A stretch of 31,957 bases of DNA, from the NCBI GenBank assembly GCA_943704495.1, contig CALSCR010004329.1, forward strand, positions 1 to 31,957, given 5' to 3'. Within the stretch, counting starts at the first letter, position 1, and each line of letters begins with the position of its first letter. The notes under the pieces are model-generated. The model had not been told where the DNA came from. It saw only the letters and a program-made list of their open reading frames with translations, and made no database searches. The position numbers were made by a program, and so were the translations under genes. This document shows positions 9,370 through 21,229 of this stretch, piece by piece. This stretch comes from Pigoraptor chileana (lineage: Eukaryota > Opisthokonta > Filasterea).

Positions 9370-12300
9370 TTAATCTTCAAATACGACAAGTAGGCAACTA
9401 CAGAAGCTAGATTCGAACTCGCGGAACAACCTTTCCGTAGGTTCGAGTGTGGGGTCAAGTAACAGAGTCTTTGTCGAACGCCCGTCTGATTCGGCGAGTT
9501 CTGCCTTACGTTTCTTAGTGTACGTGACTTGATTGCCACCAAGAAACCGAGGCTTTGTGGAACGCTCGTCTGATTCAGCACGTTCTGCTTTGCGTTTCTT
9601 AGCGTTCGCAACTTGGTTGCTGCCGGTGTCACGGACTGCAAGGTTTGGTGCCGATGCTATTGAAGCGTCCGCAGACTCTGAGTCATCCACATTGGCTTTC
9701 GGTATACTTGCGTAGTTGGCCTCGAAATTGTCGAGAACATCTTCGGAGGGGTCTAGCCGTTCCACGAGATCAACCAGCGAGGGAATATCCTTCTTGTAAA
9801 CTGGATGTTGCAGTACAACCCCAAAGAAGCCTTCACGAATTCGTTCGAGAGCCAACCGAGCCGTCGGCACGGCAGAACTCGTCGAACGCATCGAACGCGC
9901 CGAACAGACATTTTTCAAGGCAGTCCCTAGTCGTGGATAGCACTTTTTAAGTTGCGCGAGGGACGCGCACGCCGTAGTCAACTCCGGCAGAGCCGGCTGT
10001 ATATGTAGTCCGTCACTGCACAGCCACATAACGGCAGTTCCGACAAAGAGCCGCAAAATGGTCGTCCTGAGATCCGCTCTGGAAACGATCGACCGCGGAA
10101 GGACGAAGATGCTATCCTTCATGCGCTCCATTACCGTTTTCATGAGTGCGTCAAGGTTGGAATTGACCTTACTTCCAAAGCGAGGGAGCGCCCGTACTGC
10201 TCCAAGAACGACGACACTTCCCGCAGATGCTGCGCCACCAAAGAAGGGACGGCAATGCCCTCGCGTGGCGTGTCCTGCCACTTTGTGGAACGAGCATACG
10301 TTCGAAATGCACTCGTCACGTTTGTCGTTAAATCCGTCACAACGATATCTCTGTCGGCAAAACGCCGGCTTTCCAAATAGATCCCACGCGCATTCCGAGT
10401 CCGTTTCACAATAGTGCTTGTGCAATATACGCGAACAATCATGTATTGGTGGCTTTTGCTCCTCGACGACGCCCTTCAACCCAGCTCCGACTTTTTGTTT
10501 TCGTAACGTTTTCGAAACAATGTTGCGGTAAGCGTCCACAACATTGCCATCTTCGAGCAAAGTCGTGTACTCACGATGGCACGCCTCAAGAACAACCGCT
10601 GTCGTAAACAACACAGTATCCGGGACATATTTACACGCCTGGTTGTTCATCCTTTCGATGCGAAATGCCCCGAACAGGGACGGTGCGCAAAATTCTGTCC
10701 AAATCGTCCTCATGTTCGGCGAAATTGTGCGCGTTCCCGTCATAAGGTATACAATAACATCCGGTGATGTCTTCCCATTAGATCGTCGCGGCCTAGGCAA
10801 CGCCTCCGTTACTCGCAACAGTGCCTCCGCAATTCGATGCTCATCGTGGCCCCAAGCCGTGTTGCATGACGAAAAGTGAGGAATGATGTTGAGGAACGTG
10901 AACGTGGCGAGATCGCGTTTCGACTGGATGTACCCGTGGCTGTCGACATCAGACTTCCTGTGAAGGGTGTTGATGTAGTTTGGGTTCAGGTGCCCTCGGT
11001 CGTGTTTGTCGCCGAACTTGTCACGGAAGTCCTTATCTAACAGCATTAACGAATTCTTCAACGACCACTCCTTCTTTTGGTTTGCCTCGATAAGGTAGCC
11101 GCGGCCGAAAATTCCAACGCCCCCGCCCGTGACTTCGCAATCCAGTACATCAACGTCGGCCTTTTCCATAGCTGCGCTGTCCCCGGCCTCCCTGTTCGCA
11201 GCCTCCCTGTCTGCTGCTGCCCAGCCACTCAACACTGCTCCATATGCAAATGACAGGATCGACAATAATCAGTTTGTGATACAATAAACCCATCAATGGG
11301 TAATTAGTGATTATATGGTTGAAATGTAGGGAAGGGGGAATGCACTGCAGAATACTGTACCATAATTGATCATGAAGCCGCTTGTTGATGCCGAGTAAGT
11401 GCGCATTGATTTGACATAGTCGTGTCGAGAGCCCCCAAGAGTAAATGTGTACACCGATACAACGGGCTCCTTCTCTTGGAGGTCGTATAACGTCAAGTAG
11501 AGGCCAGTGTTGGAAGGGGGAGGGGGAGGGGGGGGCAACGAGTAGGCCTGCTCTTCCGCCATGATGTTTTTGCATAATTTTCGAAGCTCCTCATCAGTTT
11601 TCTTATCTTCAAATATTTCTGACCGTATGTCGTCGCCGACATTAAATGCATATTTATGCCCTGGCTTATACTGGTGACACACCGGTACGTAACGCACGGT
11701 TCGTTCCCTTTCAGTCAGCGAGGGAGGGAAGAGACTCCAGAGTATCGCCCCACGATCCCTGTCATCGCTGCCCCCGTCAGGTTGGTACAAATGCCGCTCA
11801 CAGAGGGCAAGTTCGCGCCAATCAATTTTTCTACGTGTTGATGCCAGTGGCGAATCGGTGGGTGAGCCAAGCCACAACTGACTATCTGCAAACAGAGTTT
11901 GAGTTATAAATAAATAAAAGTTAGAAACAAGTGGCAAACTACCTGTACAAAGACCCTTGATAACGGGTTTGCTACATTACACTTACAATCTTTGGGAGTT
12001 CGTGCTGTCCTTTCAACCGAAGAGTCAACATCCTCCGAAAGCTCCCGTCGTTCCAGCTCTGCGATTCCCCAAAACACAACCCATCATTAGCTGCATTCTG
12101 ACATGTCTAAGGACAGCTTTGAAGAAACACACTCACCCTTTTTTTCCTCCTCGGGTGCCATCGATATCACCGTGTCATGGATGGCAGGCGGTCGAGGCAT
12201 CATTTTTTCAAACTCCTCCAAACACTCCTCGTCCATTGTCTCCAGCTCAACGACGCACAAAGACGTCCCCTTGCAAACCCTTGCTCGTTTCCTCAGCCGT

Positions 12301-14036
12301 GCGGCATCCCGATATTCAATGTGCTCATTGACCATGTCGGCAAACTGTAGCAACCCATCAGCATTGGGGATGTGCCGATCAATGCGATACGTGCATGGGC
12401 CGGCGACACACCGCTCATTGGGCCGCAGTGAACGATCTTTTGGCGGCGAATGTGATACCATCATCTGCCCTATAATGCTCCGTGGCTTTGTCTTGAGTGT
12501 AACCGTTGCCGAAAAGACACTCGTCGAGTTCAAATTATGCAGCGCAAACACCGAACGGCTTGCCCGAGGCGTCTCGAACTGGAACGTTGTTGCATGCTTC
12601 ACCTCGAATGCACGACTGGCTTCTTCGTCCATTCCAGGCACCATGACCGAAAGAATGCCGTTTTTCCTCCCATCGATGATGAACGTTGCAATGTGAGTCT
12701 GCGGGCCAATGCCTTCCACCTGCTCGTATACTTCAATTGAAGCATACGCCTTGTGCTCCACTGTCCAGCGAACCTGGATTGACGCAAATTCCACATCTTG
12801 TGACAAGCTTTGGCCCGTGCGTGGACGTGTTGAAATCAAAGTCGGGCTCCTGTCATGTCGACTGAGGTGCGAAAACTGGCGAAAGAGGCAGGACGGCGTA
12901 TATTCGCGCTCAAAGTCGACATCCCCTTCTGCTGCTTTTGCTAATGTTTCACGTTGCTTGAAGTCGAGGAACATATCATTCCACGTATCATCGCTTGTCC
13001 GCTTCAATTTTGCAATCCACTTGTCGTCCATGTCGTCCTGGACAGACGGGTTGGGTTTCGCGCTCGGTGGGGCCATGGACCGCGAGAATGCAAGCTCACG
13101 TCGCTGATCGTCGCAAAACTCGCCCGCGCCACAACCAGCGCCCGCTTCCTTGCCTGGCAACCCACCATCGGCAACCCAACGACGGGACGCCTCACGACGA
13201 CGGGCCGCCGCATGTACGACGGGTCCCTCCAACGATTGAACCGTGCGAACATTTCGACGATCAGGAGCTGCCTGACACACGGCCTCAACGAAATTGAAAG
13301 CGTCGAGCGTCGCATTCCAGAGGTGCTGGTTGCGAATACACACAGCGGCGGCTGTCCGTATACCCTGCTCGGTGAACAAAGTGCCAAAGCACACAAACCC
13401 CCGCGCAACATGGGGACCGACAAGGGCCGTCATGAATCCGGGGCTCGACCATGGGCGCAAGCCCCATGAGTAATCCAGTGTGAGCAACGACCCGTCTGCG
13501 TTGCTGCTGACACACACCGACGGCTCTGCAGCGCGCATCTTGACGAGAATAGTGAGGTTCGTATTCGCGAAGTCCTTCTGCGGCTTCGGTTGAGCCGTGC
13601 CAAATGTGAGCTGGTACCGCCGCAGACATTGCCGCTTCGGATCAACGCCGGCCGTGCCAAAGCACTCGAGAAAGCTCGGCCACGAACCCGCAGCATACAC
13701 CGATCCGCTAAAAGGCTGCAAATGCGTCGCAAAGCGCCCCAACTCTGACAAGTACGACCCTGAAACTCGGTGCGCAGTAACAAAAGGATTCATGGCGGCA
13801 AGCGCGTCAAATATTGACGATGACGACGCGCTTGTAATCGAGACGCACATGTAATATTGTTCGACGATGCTCAATCCGGGACCCGTGTTCCAAGCGTTCG
13901 CGCCGGCGCTGTCGGTGGGAGGCACAATGCGCGGTCCATTGGGACCTGGGGCAAGGATTGGAAAATAAGGATTGGAGTGAAATATCACAAACCCTTCCTG
14001 CGCAACAGCCACGTCGGAAGTGTGTATGTCATGGAG
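9370..14036 (-). CDS. DNase II / ENDOD1-like double nuclease, left copy, N-terminus not present
   Basis: Four coding segments on the minus strand fit one frame: 14036-12137, 12058-11987, 11885-11361 and 11234-9370, with introns at the same places as the right copy. The DNase II-like part keeps HSNPYFP. The ENDOD1-like part has LYLTLYDLQEKEPVVSVYTF, an intact DRGHLNP motif and the metal-site region CNTAWGHDE. A Cys-rich module (CSRILHKHYC to GHCRPFFGG) and a basic tail follow. Compared with the right copy it lacks the first 150 or so residues, including the signal peptide. Its frame starts abruptly near 14036, possibly at a splice acceptor, and no N-terminal exon fits in the short gap before the MACPF gene. 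The remaining 1450 codons are open, so it is either under selection with a start elsewhere or lost its 5' end recently in a rearrangement. It overlaps no other gene and ends 78 bases from the F-box gene. Confidence 0.75.
9465..9635 (-). repeat. 84-bp in-frame tandem repeat with basic nuclear-signal-like cluster
   Basis: Inside the last exon of the left nuclease gene a 28-residue unit, starting NQVANAKKRKAERAESDERS, is repeated once with changes (NQVTYTKKRKAELAESDGRS). The DNA period is 84 bases (9471 and 9555). Each unit has the basic cluster KKRKAE, similar to nuclear localisation signals. The right copy has one comparable cluster (SSKRKRED) and no tandem repeat. Confidence 0.8.
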
Positions 14037-14119
14037 CTGATTGCAATACTATACGCCGTGTATCACCCTGACAATTATCTCACATAGCGCTATAATTGTT
14101 TTGTATGAAAACCGTGCAG
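14004..14119. other. Junction between two genes lacking visible 5' ends
   Basis: Homology between the arms stops at 14003. Within the next 115 bases lie the abrupt start of the left nuclease frame (minus strand, about 14036) and the acceptor-like GTGCAG at 14114-14119 that opens the first visible MACPF exon (plus strand). Neither gene has an ATG exon or room for one here. This is the likely breakpoint of the inverted duplication, or an assembly join. Confidence 0.6.
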
Positions 14120-17100
14120 GCTGGATGTTCATCACCGACTCTCAAGGTTGCAGCGTCAACCCGGGCACTGATATTACGCTGACATTTGGGCGAACTCGAG
14201 GGATACTTGTTGACGGACTCCGTGTGACTGTGACTGATGGGAGGTCCACGGTGTCGTCGTTTACGATCACAATTCGTAACACGCGCGCGGATAGAAGCGG
14301 CGTTGCATCAAGAACGTTACTGAGCACTGCGCCGGGTGTTTTTGATCCCAAAACATCCACATACACATGGTCATCCTTTGTGTATGCAGATGCAAATGCC
14401 TTGACAATAACGGTAACCGACACTCCCCTACAGGCTCTCATCGAAGTTCGCGGTGAAGGTAGAGTTTTGGATTCCAGTGGAGGCTGTTGTACGCTCTGTG
14501 GCGCTTGTATCAGATCAATGCAATTAATTTATTAATTCTACTTTGTACCCCTTTGCAGTTGCGGAGATGTGCCATATGGTCGCCGCATTCGATGTTGCCC
14601 AAGTCGGCGTGACAGTTTCTGATGGGGAGTACCTCTCAATCAAGAGCGCGGCCTTCTCTCTACCTTTCATGCGAGCCTCGGATTCCGATGTTAATGACAC
14701 GCTTCCTTCGACTATTCTTCTCCACGAATACACAGGCTTAATTGGAAACCAGTTGGGCAGTGACTTGCATGGGGATGTCGCCGCGGCTATTCAGCAGGAT
14801 GTTGCCAATTTGATGGGGGACCGAATCTGTGAGCTCGCACGCGACGACAAACGTGGCGTATTTGCGTGTGATATTGCTGAAACATCCGACCCGCTCTCCA
14901 ACATGATCAAGGCCTGGATGGCAGGTGACCAGCCGCGCGCAGTCTTCTCGCCAGCGACGTTTCGACAAAACGAAAGGGTGGACATACCTATTGGCGCAAC
15001 AGCTTCAACCCCTGTGCTCTGGACAAGCCCCGGCGACATGATGTCTAAGCTGATACTCACGATCGTATTTGAAGGTTTGTTTCCGTTTTTGTCATGCAGT
15101 ATGTTCATATCCCTTCAATGTTGTGTCAATGCCTAACATCTTCCCCCCCTTTGACTAATTGCAGTGTATCATTGGGAACCGGTGGATGACTGGGCGCCTG
15201 ACTGCGGACCTTTACAAGCAAACCAAACACGGACCGTGCATTGCGTTAATCAAAAGAAATCTGCCGTCGCTCAGCACAACTGCGCGCCGCTCAAGCGCCT
15301 ACCCAACATTCGCACATGCGACATCTCGCCGTCTTTTGCGTGGCAGACGGGCTGTCGTTGCCCGTGTAACTCGTCGACGTGTGACACCCTCAATGATGTA
15401 CCCGCTGTTATGTGCATCAATGTGAGAAGCAATGTTACTGTCGATGAGAATCTGTGCGTGGCATCTTCGAAGCCTGATGACCAAAAATGTGGGACCACTT
15501 GCACGTGCGACGATGGATGTGTGGGTCGCTGGTCTACAGGCCATCTCGGAGATTGTGTTCGAGACGGTGGTTCGCCAATGTTGTCGTTCTACAAAGAAGT
15601 TGTCGTGACGTGCGACCTTGTGAAAGATACAAAAGTTTTGTTTGCGAACGTTGATGCGACTCGATGCCTGGACCCATTGCCTTTGCGGCGTGTGCCATGC
15701 ACCCCTGTCGATGTATTGGGTGGCAATGAGAAGATTTGGGATGAGCTACAGGAATCACGCCGGGTGGAGATTTTTGCCGGGCGTTTGAGTAGCGAAGTCG
15801 AGGTTCAGCTTGGCGTGCCTGCCATGCTGGCAAAGAAACGCTATGCGGATGCTGTTGCAGATATTGCAGAGTCGCACGTTCGAGAGCTTGCTGCCAACGC
15901 ATCGGCGGCGCTTGACACCCCAAGGATGGAGGCAGAGGCGGCGTTTTATGCCGCTAAGACGGAGGCATTACGTCAGTCCGAGACTCTCCGAAAGGGTCTT
16001 GTGGAACAGTCAATCGACGCGGAAGTTGAAGAGGCGGTAACGCGGAAATTGCAGGCACTTGCGGCGCGGGTTGACCCAATTGCTGGGAAGACTGTGAGCG
16101 GCATTGAACTGCTTGGGATTGGGCTCGACATGGTGCGCGCGTATGGTCTCAGCCCATCTGATCTGTTTGGCACCACGGAAATAATTCCAATTTTGGATCT
16201 CTCGTACAGCAATATGGACTTTATCGGCGACAAGTTCGTGCCTGACAATGTGTATGCGGTGTCGCTGCCAATTGCCACATTTACGTCGGATTTAACGATA
16301 CTCACAAGTCGTTCGGAAATCCAAAACTCGATGAAAAATTCGTATAAGCTCTCTACGGATGAGAAGGAGAATGAAGGTGTTGCATCGGAGGAATTTTCAT
16401 TCCACTTAAACGTTGACTTTGCGACGGAATCGGAGACGATCGAGTCGTCTAAGGATGTCTTTGTGCGTAACACCGTGACGGCGACGACCTCCCGTGCAAA
16501 CTTCGTTCGGAACTTCGCGAGCTTGAAACTCAGCGATGTGCTCGTTTCGTACTGGAAGAATGCTTCCGCGAGCAACGATTGCTGCCAGTCTGCCGGCACA
16601 TCCGGTTGTTCGACCAAATGCGCGACCCTTGATGACATGCCGGGCCAGTTCGGCACCCACGTGATTTTTGGCATTTCGATGGGGTGTATTGCCATGCAAG
16701 AGATGCGATTGGATATTGCAGAGTTCTCGAAGCTGGTTTCGATGGAGTCAGACGTGGAAACGGGCAGTACGCAAAGGGAGACCGTCGGGATGGGTGGGCC
16801 AACCGATCTGCAAAGTTCGTCTACGTCGGAGACTGCCACTGTGGCTCTGAAGCAAGCGATGCAGAGAACGTCGTCGACTGCCAGCACGAAGATTACCGAA
16901 AAATACCTCGGTGGCGTTCCGCAGTCAGGCAGTTTTTTTGAGGATGACATGGTCAACAACGATGCGCTGAAAACATACATATCCACGTGTGCCGAAAAAC
17001 CCTTCCCCGTCAACTACGTAGTAATGAGGTGAGTTTTGAAAGATGAACCGATGAGTGTGTTTTAGTTGAAGTTGCAAGCCAATTGACTGTTATTTTTTGC

Positions 17101-20100
17101 ACTTGCTGAACAGGACACATGAGCTTATCGAGAAAATGGGAGCAACTGCCTTCGGCGAAAGCCAGTCTGTGTTTGACGAGAAGTTGAAGAAGGCTCGGCA
17201 AGTTTTTCGCGATTATTGCGCGGGAATCCCCGATTGCGCACCTGATCTTGGGGACGAGGATCGGGTCGACCCAATTCAGTTTGGTGACCTTGTCCGTATT
17301 ATGTACGTTCAGTCGGGCAGCATCCATTGGCTGTCGACAAGCACCCCAACACCGCTTTCTGTTGGGCAAATTTACCTCTCGGATGACATCTCTGGTGGGT
17401 TTAATTTGTGCAGCTTTTTGATAGTAGTACAGTTGAACTGGTCGGTTATGGGAACATTTTTGGCTTGACAACACACAGTTTTATTCACTGTCTGATTTAT
17501 GTTTTCACCAAGTGCAGGAATGGCAGACCACATGATCGACTTGACGCCAGATGACGAAGTTTGCACTTTTTCAGCAAAATCATACTATGGAGAATGGGCA
17601 TTGGACACACAAGACTTCCCCGGCGTTGCGTGGTGGCTTTCTGACAGTGCGAAGTTCCCTGGGTGTCGTGGACTAGGAAGTTGTTCAGGAGAATTCGGGA
17701 TATTGCGGGTTGTGCCAGGGGTAACATCATACATGTCGTGCCGTCAGGCGTGCTTGACAGAGGCTACGTGCATTGCTGGCACCTTCGTGGCGAATCCGCT
17801 CGGTGGAGTTCTGTCGCCGGATGTCTATCGGGCTGTCCCTGTGCAGTGCATACTCTTTTTAAGCTCATTGTCGCCCGAGAATCACGTTTTAGTTGCGTGG
17901 AACTTTGATAATCACGTCAATGACCGGCAACATTGGAAGAACATACTTCTTTTGTGGCGCTGTGGCCCAATACCTCGCGATGATTGGATTGGGTTTGGCC
18001 TTCGGAGTTTCAAGAAAGAAACTGCAAATGGTGGGAAACGGATTTGAGATTGCCAAAGTAACTGATGCTGCGCTTCACAATCGTGTTTGCTGGGTGCCGC
18101 ACATTTGTTAACACTGCAAAATCATTGCCATATGTTGCAGGCAACTTCTCAAAGGATTTGGCCCTCGTTCGCATCACACATCCCCTTGAAGAGCACCTCT
18201 CGCTTGCAGATAATAAGGTAAGGGGCGCCATATGTCAATTGCTTTGTTGCACGGCATTTACCTTATTCAATTGGACTAAATGCTCTACCAAATTCTGTCG
18301 ACCAACATGACACTGCAGCTGCGATATGGGAAGAGTTTTGTGCTGTCAACAAACGCCGGATGCATCAATGAGACCTCGAGTGCCACTAGCACGTCAACGA
18401 TTGGGAATGTACAAAATATCCGGTCGGCTGTCGGTTCCTCGTGTCTAACATTTCGCTTCATGAGCAAGTCTAGGGTAATTGGGTCGGAGGTTTCATACGA
18501 TGACCAGGTGTTTATCCAGCCAATAACGTCATTCAGCAGAAATCCGGCGAACTTCGTTTTCAACAAACCGCCATCCCTCTTCCTTGCGCCTGGTGAGTTC
18601 CCGACCCACTTGAATTGTTCCAAACTTGTTTCAGTCTGATGCAGCGCTGATCCAGGCGGGTGACTTTCAGTTGATGAAATGATTTTATCTTGATCGATAG
18701 GCAACTGAATGGGTATCGGTTTTACTTTACATATACTGGCTTGTGGCTCTGCCCTTTCGTTCAGTTAACTGCAGCTATTCTTACTTTGCATTACCACCGA
18801 GCACTGACAAGATGTGCTTAAATTGATTGTGACATGCGTTGCAGTGTCGCCCGAATCTGGAAATACCCAAGTATCCATTGTCAGCGGAAATGACCCAAAA
18901 CGTAGTGCACAAAGCGTTTCATGGTCGGTGTCACGTGCGACTTCAATGTCGATTATGCAAACCATTGGTGAGGGCACCACGGCCGAATACACCATCTCGA
19001 GTGCTACAGCAACTATTGACGCCTCGCTGTTGAAAGGGACTATTGTCGTCACCTTCTCAGTTCCAGTTCGACGACGGTCCATCCCGCCTGCACTCAACAG
19101 GATGGCGACAGCTGCGGCCAGGGCCTCAACCGATGCATATGCTCGCCAACTCCTAAGCTCAGACTTTGCTCTCTCGGTTAGCAGAGCCAACGGCGCACAC
19201 GAAAATATCGCTCGAGTGCGTTTTGCGCCTGGACTCCAGACGGAGGATACATACGTACTGCTCGTGTCCTTTTCGTCGTTCGTTTCGGTGCTGGACGTTG
19301 TCTACGTATCGCTTAGCAACCAAAGCAACATTGTGGGCATGAAAGGCCAGATCGGTGCGCCGTCAACCATGTCGCCGGTTGCTGCTGAAATCGTGTTGCC
19401 ACTGTCGCTTGAGGCCATGCTCTCATGCCACTATTTCAATGATACGACGAAAAACGTAACGGTAATTGGACGCCTGCTATTCTCGCAACCTGTCATGACG
19501 AAGGAGAAAGAAACCGTGTTGGAGTCCGATTTTGTGGTCTACAACGGCAACAAGATTGCGAGTTACAACATTGTCGTCCATGCCCATGAGCCGGGCCAAC
19601 AGATGGCAGTCGATACCGGCAGTGAGGAGGACTCAATCACACCGGCCACGTCTTCTTCGTTCAGCTTCTCGCTGTCCATCCCCAAAGATGTTGACCTGTC
19701 GTCGATCACAGTTGGCGTCGTAGCAGGCCGCCTTTCAACACTCAGCCTCTCACTATTCCCATCCACGGCACATGCATCCCTAATGGATATCGCATCTCAA
19801 CCACTCAAAGGTATGATTGACTGGACAGTTAGTGTGGTGTGTCCTGTTATTATTCCTCCGTATGTCTTTACGCATCCGCACCGGCATTGTCCAGACCTAG
19901 CCCTTGTCACACTACCGACAAAGTCAGTCATTTCTAGTATAACTTGCTTTCACAAAGTTTATGTACAGGAACTTTTAAGATTTCATGTGTATTGAAACAT
20001 TGTATCGCATTAGTTATGTGCATTATCTTTCCCTGCACAGATTGCCCATTATTGTCAGATGAGGGTGTTTTTGTTATGGCTGGCTAATCCTTTATGCTGT

Positions 20101-20655
20101 CCGCTCCTTTTTGCAGTTTGTATCATGGATAATGATTGGTATAGCAATGACAAGGACGAGCCCTTGCCCAGCCCTCCGACGGACCCCCCAAAAGTGCCAG
20201 TGGATCCCACGGACAAGATGCCCACTGTGATCGTCTCGGCACAAATGGTCAACGATATTGTGACGGCACGGACGGCAAAACTTGAGGCCCGTACGAACTC
20301 GTGGGGCAGTGCGGCTACCCTCGGTGCAGTGATGGGGGGACTGTCGATCGCTGTCCTCATCTTTGTGGGCATCCTTGCGTACCGTCATCGCATCGCGATT
20401 CAGCGGATGATCAGGCGAGAGACAGGTCGCCGCTTCTATGTGGGTGATGATGCCGTCAATATCCAGGAGAACGCCATGTATGTTCATGAGGCTTTTAATG
20501 AACTCCACGGGATGACTGAGCGTCAGCAGCATGAGGGTCAGCAGCAGGCTGGCGATGGTCCAGACAATGCCGGCCTTGCCAATGCTAACGTCAATGATCC
20601 TGATGCCGGTGCTGGTGCCCTCGATGCGAACGTTGTTGACGCCGATGGCCTGTAG
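14120..20655 (+). CDS. Membrane-anchored TSP1-MACPF protein, multi-exon, 5' end not seen
   Basis: Ten coding segments join in frame at GT-AG sites: 14120-14452, 14559-15074, 15165-17028, 17114-17394, 17518-17802, 17893-18030, 18141-18217, 18319-18592, 18845-19810, 20117-20655, giving about 1756 residues. The donor after 14452 could instead be 6 bases later. In order I see two beta-rich domains; two or more ADAMTS-like TSP1 repeats (15174-15345 WEPVDDWAPDCGPLQANQTR, and about 15520-15710); a helical stretch (15720-16075); a MACPF domain with LGIGLDMVRAYG (16113-16148) and the signature FGTHVIFGISMGC (16649-16687); a Cys-containing PAN-like segment; further beta-rich domains; a proline-rich stem; one transmembrane helix (about 20320-20380, VMGGLSIAVLIFVGILAY) followed by basic residues; and a polar cytosolic tail of about 110 residues. 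MACPF proteins form pores or, as in astrotactins, act in membranes without known pores; the anchor favours a surface or phagosomal role. The 5' exons are missing at the arm junction. Exon limits between 17800 and 18320 are the least certain. Confidence 0.8.
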
Positions 20656-21229
20656 GCACCACCCCATTGAGCTGTCATCCCTCGAGTTGGCCCTATGACT
20701 TTGCTGCAATCTGTTCTGCCAATTTTCCGCTTTGCGTTTTTCTTTCTCCTCTTCCGACAGCTCCCTGCGTTTTGCTGATTTTCTTTCTCCTTTTTCAGAT
20801 TTTTCCCTGCTTGTATGCACCTTTCAATTTCTTGTTGTTTTGTGTACGCTTTTGTAAGCTGTATCTCTTTTTGTGCCTGCGTTTGTCAACAACAAAAAAA
20901 CCTGTCGGATCAAAACCCAAAAAAAATGACACTCACAGTGCTTGTGCAAAATGTGTATATATATATTTTTTATCACCCATCACTGACATAGCTCACTGTC
21001 TTTTTGGTTGTCACTAAATTGAGTACATCGCCAGCGGTCGCCATATATTATTACAAGAGGGTCACAACTGTCATCGAAACTGAACTTCAAACCAGGGGCG
21101 TAATTTTGGACACTGACAGTTAAAGCTGATCCGCAGCTGAACTCAACAATGATCGTTTTGGTGCTGGTTAGATCAATGCAGAAGAGGGGTTGATGCATGT
21201 AACGTATTTCTGCTGCTAGTATGCCATGA

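Larger units (their letters stand above)
6914..14003 (+). repeat. Left arm of a large inverted duplication
   Basis: This arm carries an F-box/ankyrin-like gene and a two-nuclease gene. It matches the right arm (22651-30120) in reverse orientation, including gene order, convergent orientation, three intron positions and an 80-base block at the outer edge. At the inner edge the match begins at the word GCGCAGGAAGGG (complement at 13992-14003). In stretches compared by eye about four of five bases agree in conserved exons, less elsewhere. The arms are therefore not a recent copy, and the frames have been kept open in both. Confidence 0.88.

Noticed and set aside
9405-9435. A tRNA-like word, GATTCGAACTCG, resembling the complement of a T-loop
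   Set aside because: It lies within the last codons of the left nuclease gene, in a segment conserved at protein level (FREFESSFCSC), and no cloverleaf can be built around it.
11263-14012. Independent genes starting at TTG or GTG codons, e.g. near 11265, 14012, 15164 and 24721
   Set aside because: These are internal exon frames; matching GT-AG sites and the paralogous copies show they belong to multi-exon genes.
15973-17013. A 346-codon open frame on the minus strand
   Set aside because: It lies opposite the MACPF exon, which has recognisable motifs; the antisense frame resembles no family and is a by-product of codon composition.
17803-17892. Continuation of the MACPF exon through 17803-18047 as one uninterrupted coding exon
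   Set aside because: Reading straight on reaches a stop at 18047, while a donor at 17803 with an acceptor at 17892, and a further donor at 18031, keep phase 1 and lead in frame to the next exon; RNA data are needed to be sure.
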